A DNA stretch of 64,000 nucleotides from Micrasema longulum. Taxonomy: Eukaryota; Arthropoda; Insecta; Trichoptera; Brachycentridae. Positions within the stretch are counted from its first letter, which is position 1, and every line of letters starts with the position of its first letter. The stretch is taken from assembly GCA_022494885.1 (NCBI GenBank), contig JAGVSM010002965.1:186001-250000 (forward strand), read 5' to 3'. This document shows, one piece after another, positions 13,501-28,500 of this stretch. Under the pieces are notes generated by a model that ran no database searches, had not been told where the DNA came from, and saw nothing but the letters and a program-made list of their open reading frames with translations. The translations under genes and the position numbers were made by a program.

Positions 13501-16500
13501 TGTCGATCTCGGTCGGGACCAAACCACTATGCAGTCAAAATTTGCAACCTGACTGGGAAATGTACAAAACCTTGAAGCGAGACACGTTAGTAATTTTAAG
13601 ATTTGATTGCTGTTTCAGAGTGAAGATGAGAGCCAGGAGTTACGAGTGGGAGTACGCTATCCAATGCGTTCCTTCAACCTCGTCTCCGACTACCATCTCC
13701 AGGACACGCTTCTACATGGAACAGCCAACCTTAACTGGTCTCTGCGCGAGGACAACAAGACCCTGCGGCTAGAGGGGCGCTGGAACAACCCCGAGCTGCC
13801 CGACGGCAGTTTGCACGACATTAAACTGTCCCTTATGCACCCGTCTTTCAGCAAGGTATGTTCCACTCTTATTACCGCCAACTGCTTCTCTACTCTACTC
13901 TATCTCTATCAGATCCAGACCATAGACCTCATACCCAGGAATTTTAGGTTTTAAGCATCAAATGTTTCATAACCAGCTGATTTTTTGCACGTGTTCTAGA
14001 TGTGGTACTTAATTATTACTCAAAACTCCCCACCCCTCCCCCGCTTGCGTTTTGAGATATTTCATTATACAGAGTGTTCGGTGGTATATTACATACTTAA
14101 AACCGTTATAACTTTTAAACGCAAGCAGCTAGAATAATTTGGAGTATAGTGTTTTAATAACAAAATTACGTTTTTATTTTTTGCAAAAAAAACATTGGTT
14201 GTAAGAGCGGAATTCTTTTGCTATCGAGGCGTAATTAAAATACGATTTTTGCTCACTGACGGCGGCGCTACGCAAATTCTGTAAAAGTTACAATATTTGC
14301 GGGTTAAGTTACGTGCCTTGAATAAAATAAATGCGAAATTGAGTTGACAGATAAAAGGCTTCAGAAACAGCTGTAAACAGTCGTGGCCGAAGCCAAGCGC
14401 CATCGTTCTAATATTTTTGGGCTATCATCTTTTTTTTATTTTTATTATTACTATTTTTTTGTTTTTTTACAGAGTATTAAAAAAATAAAGCATAATTAGA
14501 TTACTATGAAATACATATTAAAAGTAAAAATAATAAACAAAAAAATCCCACAAAGGCATGGCCAATGTTAAAATAAGATGGAACCTTGTTATTCCAAGGG
14601 GTCCAATTAATATTATAACGAGCTTTTACCCGCAGCTTCGCTCACGTAGTATTAGGGAGAAATTATTTATGTAAATTATAAGTTGTTTCGTTTATCAATG
14701 AGAGTCTTTGTTTATCAATAAGAATTTTCTCCGTGGAATGATATATTTTATCGGGATTGGACTTGGTCTTCTAACTATCATCCGTTTGTCTATGGTTCTC
14801 CGTATAAAAAATATTATTTTTGTGAAATGAATATATAATAAGCAAGGCTAATAAATAAATTTCAAATATTTAAAAAAAAGCAAAACTTATCATAGAAAAA
14901 GCAAGTTAATTATAGAAATTTAAAGAATTAATTTCAAAATTTATTATTTTTGACATCCCACCTTACCGCCTACTCATTTTCAAATAATATTGGTCATTGT
15001 TGATATTATGAAAATGAAATATTATTGTGTAAAAAGACCCTTTTTTTAAAATATTTTTTTTATTTTGTTTTTTTTTTACAATATACATCAAAGGTAAAAT
15101 AGAGTATTAAAAAAAAGGATAATTACATAGCAATAAAATACATATTAATAGTAAAAATAGTAAACAAAAAATCCCACAAAGGCATGGCCTGTTCGTGGGT
15201 ATACAAGAAAATGTCAATGCTCCTATAATAAATAGACAGTTATTGAATTTTGTTTTTTTTTAAATTAGTTAAGGAAATCCATCCTAACAAGGATTATTTA
15301 TGCCATATAGTGTGCTTTAAACTTAAATGCAAATATATTTCACTTTAAAAATTTATATCATTAAAAACAATCAATTTGGACTATAGTCCTTAAAATATAG
15401 ATTGATTAAAATGACAGCTGTCAAACTAATTTCATTAGTGATGGGAAATTACTGATCACTGATCAAATCGATTTTATCAGTTATTTCATGCAATCATAAA
15501 ACTGTGTTTCCGAAAATTGATATAAAAAACGCAAAAACTTGTGTTTTTAACACAATTATTCACCAAAAAATGAGACATTTACACTTTTTCAATGAATAAC
15601 ATCAAATGAATTATTTTTATTTGATCAATTTGTCCCATCTCTAATGTTTTTACAAAATGATGTAACCTTGTAAGAACGTCGTTAATAATTAGGTTTCTTT
15701 TAGTTTTCAAGCTGATTTTTTATATAAATGTTGATTTATGTTTCAAGCATTGTATTAAAAAAAAAATATAACAGGCCAAATACAAATGATTTTTTGTGTG
15801 TCAACATAAATAGCTCCTTTGACGTTACTACAAAGTTATGTTGTCACTTCTTCTGACAACTGTCATTCTAATCATGTTACATTTTAAGGACTATAGTTCA
15901 AAACTACTTCTGGGGATAAGACTGACAAGACATGAGATACATTTTGGGAAGGGGAAGGTTTAGATTGGTGTGCAAAGGATATGCATCCCGAATGGGGCAT
16001 CCAAACAACGCGTGGTCTGTGCATTCCTCGTCAAGTCCGCACCCACACCGAGGACTGTCCACAATCTTGATTTAAAATAAGGCTTATTCATAATACAATG
16101 GCCAATCTTTAGTCTGATATTATTGGAGACAATTTGTAGGCATGATACCAGGGAGAACGTCGGATGAAAATTTGTACTGAGACCTCTTGCATGATGGGTA
16201 AACGCGCCGACCATTACACCACGTACCTACCTACTTTATATTATATTTTACATGAACCATCACAATAGATATTCACAGGTTGCAGTGGCATCAAAAACTT
16301 ATACAGTACTGACCCCCATTTCAAAACAATAAGTTTCATATTTATATTTATTTTAACAGATAGTGAAAACATTTTTGAGAAGTGAATATGGAAGTCTCAC
16401 AACTCTTTTACTTCACAAAAGTCAACAGATGAAAGAGTTGAGGAAATGTGGATGTTCAAACATGGGCAGAATGATGAATGTTACACAGTGTGTAAAGTGG

Positions 16501-19500
16501 CCACTTGAACCAGCCAATGACAGGTCATAAGCCCTGTAAATGCCTAGACTTACTTACTCTTCTCAAAAATGTTTTCCCTCTCTGTTGAAATAAATTTTAA
16601 TATAAATAACTTCCTAGGGAGGAAATCCAGCCAGTCTGCAAGCATTTGGACATACTCAAAGATTGTACAGTAAGCTTCATTTATAAATTGACTTATTTTT
16701 CTTTTTAGGATGTTACTGTTCTGGGCAAATACTCGAGTGACGCCTCCGTGACGTCCAAAGTCAATGTGGAGCTGGATTATTCCCATTACGAGACAGACAA
16801 ACTCACGTTCTACTCCATGCTGAGGGATAACTCCAATGGACCAGTCAGAGACTACAAGTAATTTATTTTCAATGCATTTTTATACATCTTCCTCGCAATA
16901 AAAGTAAAAATGAACCCCGGTATAATCAATGAAATTACATTTAATTTGCAGATTTGAATTAAACTGCAAGCATCCGGCTACCAACTTAGATTTAGTGGTG
17001 AAAACTGATCTGAACATGCATCACAAACTGTACCATCTGCAGAACTTCTACAGTTACCAGAAATCCTTATTTTACCAGGTCGTAAGGGAAGGAGTCCTTC
17101 TTATAGACTTGAATAATCACTTGGTGCAATACGAGGTAAATTCTTATTTCATCCCTTGTACTATTATTTATTATTATTCTTCTTTATATCTTCGACGTTG
17201 ACAATCACTTGGGATAAAGCTTCCCTATCCTGAGCAGGGCGAAACAGCTCCTCCACAGTTCTGAAAAAAAAACATGAATTAGGTAAAAATAATAATTTCC
17301 ATAAAAAAATATACTTAAAAGTTTTATGTAACTAATATATAATAAACTTAGGTATCTGGGATCTCAATAAATACTTAGTATCGAAGTAAAATTTGTCGTA
17401 ATAATTTAAAGATAATAAATTAAATATGAAAATGGCTGAAGCAAATTTTTTTTTTTTTTTGAAATACAAGCATTTTAAATCACATATATTTTTGTGACAT
17501 TTTCCTTTATTTCTACCTAAAATTATGCCTTCGATAATACTTTCAAAAACATATATTTATTGAAATATTTTACTGGAAACCTTTTTTTATAGAATTGTAT
17601 TATCTTTTTTTTATAATGAAAATAATTCTGGTTTATAAAGAAAATATTACCTTCATACCTGTCCTTATCGGTACCAGTAAGGGCAGATATAAACACAGAG
17701 CCTTAATAATTTTAATTATTTCTGATTTTAAGGGACAAATATATATTTTTTTAATATCTTGAAATGTTGGCCACTTTTCTAGCGAATCACTGACAAAGAC
17801 TGGTACAAATTGAACACTTCTTGGAGCCAAATATCGCCGGAGTACAAGGTTCTTGTAAGAGTAAACCGAACAACAGGACAAGATGATGGAGTTTGGATCC
17901 TGTCCACTAAAGACAAGTCTATTTTAGCGCACTTCAACAGAAGCGATGGTAAAAATAAAACGAATATAGTATATGCTTCATCTTTCCACATTCCATATTG
18001 ACAAAAAATCAGACCCCTCCTGATTCTACATGTTCTTACAAAAAAAAACTTTTCTGTTTATCTGTTTGGTTTTAAAGCTACACACGCTTCTTTATCAAAA
18101 TATAATTAACTGATGAATCTCATACAATTTTTTTTAACAGTGATAACGAAATATAACATCGAAACATATTGTGCTAGTACTCATAATAAAGAAAAAGTCA
18201 TTAAAACCAAATAAACAATATTTCTTTTAGTCCACTCCAGTCTAGTTTTAAAGAACGTATCCATCTCACTTCACACTTTCCATCTTTACAAGAACAACAT
18301 AGCAAAAAGACTTGACTTATTAACTCCATATGTTTTGATGTGATATTAAGTAATCACTGTTAAAATAAAATGATTAGATTCATTAGTTCATTATACCTTG
18401 ATAAAGGAGCTTGTGTAGCTTTGAAAACGGACTGTACAACAATTTTGAAATTAGTGGTAAAAAACAAAGTTGTTTTATATATTTTTATTATAATGAATAA
18501 CCGCTAAGTTTAAGGTAAGCTTTAAATGTAAATTTTATAAAATTACTTTTTTTTTATTCAGTTGCTAAAAAGTGATAAAAAAACAACCTTTTTCATTAAT
18601 CGTGACTGTTTTTTTGTAGATATATCTTACCATATGGTTGGTCAAGTTAACGACGCCCGATCTGCAGAATTGGGTGCATGGCGTGACTTTGAAGACATCA
18701 AAACTGTGGACGTTTCATCTTACATACGTCTCAATCACTCTCGCCTCCTTACAAGTCAAATACTATGGCGACCCGAAATTTACCAAGAAGTCAAAACATC
18801 CGTTTCCTTATCTTTTAAAGACTTCTACAACCAGATAAATGAAGTTCTTAAGATATGGAAAAGTATTCCTATTGAAACACTCGATGTTATGAAGAACGTT
18901 TGGGCTGAAGCGAAGTATAAAATCAATGATTTCTTAGAAGATTTGAATGATTTGCATGTGATTAAGGAAGATTGGGACGAATTCCAAAAGTTCCTCGAAG
19001 ACTCATACGCATCTAATGAATTCTACACCAAAGATATTGCCGAGTTCGTTATGAATATCATCGATCAACTCTCGCTTAGAAATCACATTGAAAGCTTGCC
19101 TAAGATTGTCAATGAAGTGTGGCAAGTCATGGGTGATACTGGTAAATCGGTTCGACAAAGTATACAATGGATCATAGACTCCATCAAAAATTCCTACGCA
19201 CATTTGATGGAAAAGGTGAACGCTTTACTTGAAGCCGATTTCATGGAACAAGTATCGAACTTTATGGAAGCGGGAATCCTCAAATATGATTCTTACGTTA
19301 AAGTTCTTCATTTGAGTTTCATCAACACTATAGAGAAGGCTTGGATCAATTCTATTCAACGCCTGAACATGTTTTGGAAAAATCTCTTGAAGTCAATGGA
19401 GCCAACGTTCTTGAGATTCATTCACTATGCAGAAACATTCGTTTGGAAGGTGGGAGGAGAGATTATCGATTTCTTCTACGCGAGAACTAATGAAATAACC

Positions 19501-22500
19501 GAATCACCGTATTTCAATTTGTTCTCATCATTCACACAGGAAGTTGACAAGTAAGTTTTTTTAAATGTGTATGTTAATTTGTACTTGTAATAACAGGCTT
19601 TTATTTCATTTATTACTTTTAAATTCATTCCATGGATGGTTAATGGTTAGGCCGTTTGAAAATATGTCACAGCGTAAATAAATGTCCTGTGTCCTTTTCT
19701 CTCGCCAAATTGAATCCTGTCCATTTCTTCCTGTATAAAGTTCCAAAAACTATTTAGTTTATTATTTTGTCACCCGGGGTCAGTGTCCGCTTAAAACTCC
19801 ACTAACATACACGTTAATCGCCAAATCGATTTCGGTATACCGCATCGTGTAAAAATAAGAATACAATTAATAAAAAGCTTAAACTAAATTAATGTGACAA
19901 AGAAGAGACCACCAGAGGAACCAAAAATATTCAAAAGGTCAGTCCATCTCAATTTTCTTTCATATTCCAATTTGCGCTGTGATAAAATAAAATTTATATA
20001 CCTACTGTCGAGAACCAGCTTACGCATTGCCAGTCATATTATTAAAACTACTTAGCTACAACAGACTACCGTTATTTACTTTTTACACAATTTCTTTGGC
20101 TATCTGCATTTTGTCTGCATCTTTAATTTTGTCTAAAATTTTATTTTATTTTATTTATTTAACACTTTACGTACATATTTTTAATTTTATCAAGCTGAAC
20201 GGTTTGGGTAGGTAAGAAGAAATTGCCTTAAGGCAATGTGCCAGTCTTTTATGTATATATATTGTATAATATACAAACATAATATGTTGCGGACTCACGG
20301 ATCACAGGTCTGAGGTTCGAATCCCACTCTACCCCAACTTGATTCCCATTTTCTAATAGTGAGTTATTTACAACTCGTTGAAATTGGCCCTCAAAAGAAA
20401 ATATTTGGGTAAATCATAAGAACGAAAATATTTCTTTATTTAAAAAAAAATGTTACTAATAATAATGTAGAAAAACACATTTAATTTTATTTTTTTTAGA
20501 TTCTAATTTGTTTTTTACCTTTCCATGACCGCATGCCCTGTTTCAAAAGTCACCGCACGCCACTGATACACACATACATACACATACAAAATACAATAAA
20601 TTTATAAATGATTCAATGGGATAGCATAATATTTAGATTACTATCCTCAATGAATTCTCAGATTCCTTACTTCCAATGTCTGTCAGTCAAATTGTTATTC
20701 TATTTTTCAATACTGATGGTTTATCAGATTTACAAACACACGGTATCTGGTTGTATAGTTTAGGTCCGTTTTATAGAAATGATTTTAGGAATACCGCTGA
20801 ACGTGCTATTGGAATCACCAAATCGTTTCTTACTGTACTTCTGGTTGAGTGCGCATGACTCACAATCACCTGAGTGCTCCTGTTTTTGTGAATGTCGAGT
20901 ATGACGTTCCTTATGTAGATTTTCCTTAAGCCAAGGACGCTAAGGATTTGAAAAGGCCTTCACTCGGATGATTGTACCGTTTTCGCAACATTATCCTTAA
21001 TATTGATTTATGTACCTTAACCAAGGGATCAAGAATAGGCTTAGCAGCTCCTCCCCAACAAATACAACCGTGGCCCACAACAGAGTTTATTTAATAACAA
21101 ATATTTGTTTTACTATTTTAATTTCCTTTGCGTCATTTGAGCGATTTATAAACTTTCCATTGTTTATTTACTGTGGGTCCATGTATTTTTTGTTTTTAAT
21201 TTGTTTTTTTTTTTAGGTTTTTGAAAGAATTAAGAAAGAATGACATAATCACAAACGTGAAGAAGTGTACAGCAATTGCCATAGACTTCATAGATAAAAA
21301 GATTCTGGCTCATATCCCTTTCCAGAAGGAAATCAAAGAAATAGCTTCGGAAATAATTACTGAGCTAAACCGACTTCAAGATCTATCGATTATACGGTTT
21401 ACTAAAAACAGGGTATGTTTCTCATATTGTTTATCTATGTCTTGCTGTAAATATTTTTCATTTCAGCTCCACAAGTTTAACACATCAAAGAAGCTTGATT
21501 TAATAATTACATCAGAACTGTGCAGTGAACTTCAAATTGTATTTAATACAAATGGCGATACCCTAAGCTGAATACTTAAAATGCTTTGTGCAAGGGATTC
21601 TTGTTAAAGACATAAAGGCTGTTCTTAATTTTTCTATAATGTTGTAATTCTTATTTTGACGTTTTTAAATAGCTACTTATAAGAAAATAATTCATTGCCT
21701 AACACATAAACTAGAAATACTGTGTAGGTACCTACCTACCTACTAAGTGAATTACGAATCGAATGAATTTTTGAATGTTATTTGAATTTGCGCGTCAACG
21801 GTGAAAAAAACAAATGAACAACAATAAAAACTTCATATAAGACTGTAATAGGAATCGGGAATGAATTTTAGGAAAGAATTGATATTAATCCGGTTCGAAG
21901 GACCAAATAGGAATGTTTGGTCAGTTCAATGCCTTTAGGCTTATTGCTGTAGCACGGATACCGATATCGTGTAGATGTTGATGAACTGTATATTGTAGCC
22001 TGTTTATATAACACTAAACTTCACTTTGAACAAAATATGCTGACGCAGGATATGATAAAGATTTATCAGAGAGACAACTTTTCACATGTGACTTGCTAAC
22101 AGGACGGTAGAAGCACAAGAATTTGAAATAGGAAGGATTTGGGAAGGAACGGGATATCTACAGTATTTTATGAGTTACCGGGATATCAGAAAATGTAAAT
22201 TCAGTACGCAACATAAATTATATATTTTATTTTTTTTCATTTGACTTTGTGCGGAATGACGTAGTAAGAGAACGGGTGCAGCAAACTCCGGTGACAACTG
22301 TCATCACGCGGAGGTGATACTGTTGGCTTGGCCATGTACCGCGGACGCCTCATGATAGCCTTAACCAGCTTGCCTTCATTACAAGGCATCAGGTTCTCGA
22401 CGTCCTGGACGTCCACTGCTGACTGTTCGTCGGCAGTTCATGTCAGAACTACGGGACGCGAAACTGACTTAAGAGGATGCACAGGAGCTGGTATCCGACA

Positions 22501-25500
22501 TAGAAAAAGAATATATATTTTGTCAATTTAGCTTTTTTTTAATTTTTGGAGTTTACTATGAGTAATGTTAGAATACCTGAACACCGGTAGAATAAGAGAA
22601 GAAAAAAATATTTATTTTATTTTGGTACAACTTTTTTTACGAATTCTAGTTTTGGGAAGCTAAGGCCAGACTTGAGTGGTGGTATAACTACTTCAAGATT
22701 GGAGATGGAGTCAACGCGCTTATACATACTATTTATTTAAAAGCAACCAAAGGACAAAAGACGGCCCTACAGAATGAGGAGATGTAAGTTTTTATTATTT
22801 TTATATTCTCAAATATATTTCTTGAGCTTCTGTAGCTGCATGCAATACATGTATTCATGTTTTTTATTTATTAAAAGAAAAAAATAGCCAGTAAAAGAAA
22901 AAAAAACTATATTTACAAATAAACCAAAATCATGGGTCAGTTATAGTTTTTTACATATTACTAAATACAATGCCAAAAAAAAGAAAAAAATCTTACCTTT
23001 GAAAAGCTACTCCGTAATGAAGTAAAAATAAATAAATAAAGGAAAAAGTTTTTAGTTTGCTTGGTCGTAAAAATCTTTTGTTCCTTTTACTTCACAAAAG
23101 TAAACAGATGAAATAGTTAAGAAAATGTTATGTTTAAACATATGCAAAATAGTGTATGTTACACAGTGTGTAAAGTGGCCACTTAAACCAGCCAACGACC
23201 GTTCATAAGCCCTGTAAATGCCGAGACTTCCATATTCCCTACTCCAAAATGTTTTCCCTCCCTGTTTAAACATAAATAACTTTTAAGGGAGGAAATCCAG
23301 CCAGTCAACAAACATTTGGACAACCTGAAAAGATTGTCGACAATGATAATATTTATCTTACTTTTCGCAGGCACCGCGCAGCAAAGACCAACTTCGTGTT
23401 CGACCCTCGGACTGGCAAGATGCTATTCGAACAGAAGCTTCCTGTTCCGTGGCACGCGTTCAACAGGACTCCCGACTACACAGAAATAGCGGAATACAAA
23501 GTTATACACGACCTTATGGACACTTGGTTCCTCTCCAATATTTCAATGATGTCTTACTACTACGAACTCAAGCCTTATACTGACATTGCCAACATGTTTC
23601 CTCCGTTTGACGGTAAGAAATAATGTATTTCATAATGTGTTGTATCAGGGGCGTGCGGAAGAGTTTTTGATCAAGCTAGGGTTTCCTAGGACAGCGGTGC
23701 CCGTATCTTTACGGCCGAAGTGAACGGTGATGCTAGGTTTTCCTAGGAAACCACTCTCTAGTCAAGGCTACGACGGCTGTCCACCGCATCACCGTTCACT
23801 ACAGCCGTTAAGATACGGGCACCGCTGTCCTAGGAAACCCTAGCTTTAGAGAAGCAATATATATTTAGATTTTTATTTTTTTTTATTATTTATACATTTT
23901 ACGTTATTTTTTTATTTATAGTTTTGATTCTAGTATATTCTAAACTTTTTGTCGGCCTCGTGGTGTAATGGTTAGCGCGTTTGTCTACCATGCAAGAGGA
24001 CTCGGGTTCGATTCCCGACATGGTTGATATAAAAAAATATTAGTTTACTGCTATCAACGGGCCGGATTCTTCTGAAGAGATTTAAGTGGTTTCCTCTCCA
24101 CATGAGCAAATCTTGAGAAGTTCCTGATTAGCCCACATTAGTATATCCCTCCTGATCTCAACAGTTGTGTTTGGAAATCTGATAAACCATCAGTATTGAA
24201 AAAAAAATACGATTTGGTTGACAAACATTGGAAGTAAGGAATCTGAGAATTCATTGAGGATAGTAATCTAAATATTATGCTATCCCATTGAATCATTTAT
24301 AAATTTATTGTATTTTTGTATGTGCATATATGTGTACGTATGTGTGTGTATATATGTATGTATATGTGTGTATGTATGTATGTGTATATGTATGTATGTA
24401 GCATGTGTGTGTGAATGTATATATATTTATATATTTTATTTTATTTTTACATTTAACATAAACTGTACTTTTTTTTCTTCTCTTTTGGGCTATAACTGTT
24501 TTTCTATTTCTTCAATTTTATTTTTATTTATAGGAAACATATTCGATAACCATATTTGCCGGAACAAATCGGTTTCTTAGAACAGGTATTTGCCCTTATA
24601 GGAACCAATTGCAATAGGCATACTAATATTTCTGGCTTGCCGACCCTTCATATACTGAGCCTACCCTAGTACAACGAGAATTTGTCAGAGTGTTTTTTGG
24701 GCCATTTTGTAAAAATATGAAATGTAAATAAATAAATATAAAGTTTAGATAAATTTAAAGAAATTTGATTGCAGAAAAATAGACCTTTTGAAATATAAAC
24801 CTTGTATATTATAAGCAAGGTAAATAATAAAGCAACTCCCATATAAAAATAATTTTAAAACCTTTGTTTTAATGGGCTAGTTCGTTCGACATTCGTCCAA
24901 GTGAAGGAACCGTGAAAAACCTTTACTATTAGGTTGGTTGATAGGTCGGTCGATAGATTAGTTGATAGGTCTTGACTAGGATGCTAGATTTTGAATAGGT
25001 TGATGCTAGGTGTTCGCCTTGAATAGGGTGGTGCTAGGAATAGAGCGAATTTATGAACAAATATTTTCTTAACTATAAATATATGTTTCCAGCCACTGCT
25101 GTAATGACTGCGTACGGAACTGTGGTGACTTTGGATCGTAAGCTGTACTCTATGAAGGAACCAGGAACATTTCTCCTCACAACAGACTTCCTCTCTGGAA
25201 ACTTCACCATTCTAGCGCAGTCTGACACGCCTGACAAGTACAACCTGGTCCTAGTAGGGAAGAGAGATCTCATAAAGATAGATCTGTTTGAAGAGGTAAC
25301 AAAATATTTTGTACTCCATGAGCACCCCTTTTTTGTCCAATTAATTAGAAATATATTTTTAAAAATAAAAGACGAGTGGACGAGAGACGGTCACTGGACA
25401 TTCCACAAATTTGGAATATCCAGTGACCGGTTTCATCGCTTTCGCGACATCTTCGAGACTTGTATCTTTATTGAGGAGTTTAACGTATTTATACAAAACA

Positions 25501-28500
25501 GAGCTAAAGAGTGCAGAGTGGATCCAATCACCGTTGTTCAAGCGATGGCGCGATATGTTAAGACCACCATAAGTGCTGCAATATAAAATTTTATTTTATG
25601 TTTATATTTATGTTTATTGTTATATTTATGTTTATTGTTATATTTATGTTTATTGTTATATTTATGTTTATTGTTATATTTTTGTTTATATTTATATTTA
25701 TGTTCATGTTTATATGTTTATATGGTAGAATTGGCTCTGCACTTTATAGCCATTTTACTGGAATAAAAATTTAAATAAATAAATAAATAATAAAGATAGA
25801 AAATTCAAAATTATATGAAAGTAATTTAAATAAAATTATTTTTATCCTAAGGATCATTAGTAAAAAAAATTGGGTTAACTTATGAGTTGATAATGTTATT
25901 TTAATGAGTTTAAGTACATCATTTTATTTTTAGTGCCCCATCTTTCGCGAGTGTGATTTTTGTCAATTATGATTTCTGAAAACAAAGGGTAAAAAGTAAT
26001 TAGTAAAAATATATTACAATGGGTATAGTAACGGAGAATGCAAGTGTGTCATCTTGTTTATTAATGGATTTATTTTTGAGAATTCTAGAATTTGTCAAAA
26101 TGTGTGGATTTAAGTATCAATTGTCTTTTATTTCTATAATAAATTACAATGAACTTCCATCAAGAATTTTCACGTGCAAACTTAAATGTTTTAATTGAAA
26201 ATAGTTTAATGCACGCGATTTTACAAAAAACTTCCCTTGAGAAAATAATGGGACCTGTTTTTGGAAAAAATCATATTCCTCGGTCGACCTCGTTGTTTAG
26301 TGGATAGCAAGTTTGCTTACTATATTGACTCGGGCTCGATTCCCGACATGGTTGACATGAGATATATTTTTTTAAAGTTGAGAATATTTTCAACGTGAAA
26401 AATGTGACTAGAGTAATGAGGAAGTTCAGGGGTTTTTATTTATTTGTTAATGTACTATTAAACTAAGCCAAAAATATTTTTTATTATCGTTTTATATCTT
26501 ATTATCAGCGCTATGATTTTTTTAAGTTTTGTTTTTCTGAAATTACTCCGCGCGTAACGTTTCAAGATCTCTTCCCTTCTTCTCAGTCATATCTGCCGGT
26601 TGACGGTAAGTAAACCGGAAGTCTTCCACAACTCTCTTATCATTGGTTGTTGCAAATGAACTAATGACGTAGAAGTAGTTAATTTTTATCAAAGTATATA
26701 TAACTTTATTTATTTATTTAATGCACAAAATACACAATTTCATCAAAGAGCACATTTATATTTTTTTATGTCCCGACTTGTTAGAAAACTCCGTGTTAAA
26801 TTGGGGCTCTTCTATATATAAATCAAAAACACATATATTAACATAGTAAACAATATACAAAATAGTACTAAAAAAATATAAATAATAAAAACGTATACAT
26901 GTCGAAAAATGTAATAATAATAATATTCTTTTCTTACATTTACTTAACTTACGAAACTTTGCCGTATAATTTAATGCACTAATTTTTACTGCGCGTAAGA
27001 AAACATTTCTTGTATCCAATTTCCCGTAGGGCTGAAGTTCCTCATTGGCACGTCTTTTTGATAAGGCATTTAGCATGTGGCTGAAATTCCTCATTGGCAC
27101 GTCTTTTTGATAAGGCGTTAAGCATGTGGCCCAAATTACTGTATCTATTACACAAATAGTTGAGACATTTGTGGATTATTGATATCTTTGTAAATGTACA
27201 GACTGAGTCTCCTATTCTATCCGTCTCTTTTATTGTTATAAAAATATTTGGTATGCTTTACTTTTACATAATTTTAACACTGACTTTACCAACGATGTTT
27301 TTATGTTTCAGACTGTTTCCGTTGGCAATTCTAAAGTTCTGACATTACCAGACAGAGTCGATGACTGGACAATAGAAAGAGGCGAAGAAGAACTGACCGC
27401 AACCAATATTCGAGGAGTTGTAGTTCGCTGTAATTTTCAATTCAAAACCTGCTTCGTTCGCATTGAGGGTAAGCTTTTACATCATCTTGGAAGTCTTTTA
27501 TCTAAATAGATCCTTAAAAATCTCTGGCCTATGACCACCGGGACTGGTATTCCGAACGCATTTACAACGCGTGTTCAGTACGTAAAAACGCTCTATACAG
27601 CGCTATAATTGCGTTCGGAATACCAGCCCAGTGGCACAATCACAAATAACTAATAACATGCTTAAAAACATACTAAGCATTTGAGCGATCACGACGAACA
27701 ATAATGAACATGCTCAAGTTATTGCAGTCATAAGTCAAAGCGTGTGTAATCTCTAAGTCAACGCTCGTGTCGGTTTGTTTTTTGTTTTCCTCGTAAATAA
27801 ATACAGTTCACTGGCGAAAAATCGGCGTTTACTTTAAAAAAAAATATATATAATATACATATTGCATTTGCAAAATAGTAAGGAGTATCTGATACAAAAA
27901 AGTGAAAATTAAATTACAATAACTATGGCGACTGCTTTTCTTGGCATTTGTCTTGCAAACCGCCGCGCGCCGGCTAAATGCAATAAACAGCATGATAAAT
28001 TATAAATACATAAATAGAAATAACAGTTATGGAATATTTTCCATATTTACACCGGTGAAATTCAAATATGTGATTGCGCAGCAGGATTATACGTTGCGAA
28101 ACTTAAATATTTTGACATATATTTGGTTATTTATTGTGTATGCAGATAATTGGTAGAATTCCATATTTAATTTGGTAATGTATCCAAAATAAAACAAGTT
28201 TATTGGATTGTAATTCTACTTTATATACAAAGGGTATATTGTGACGCGTTTCGTCTTGTTAGGACATTTTCAAACAAACTAACTTAAATATTTACAATAT
28301 ATTTGGTGTTCACGGATGTTCCATTGTGATCGCGAATACGATAAACAACCATGGTGAGAAATTGTTATCACGCCGCTTATTGGCACGTTGATAGTTATTT
28401 GTGATTGAGCTCAGGTGCGGATTAGGGTTAAATGATAATGAAACTAAATTTAAGCGCTAAGAGTATATTTCCATATATTTTTAGTCCAATAGGATAAAAA

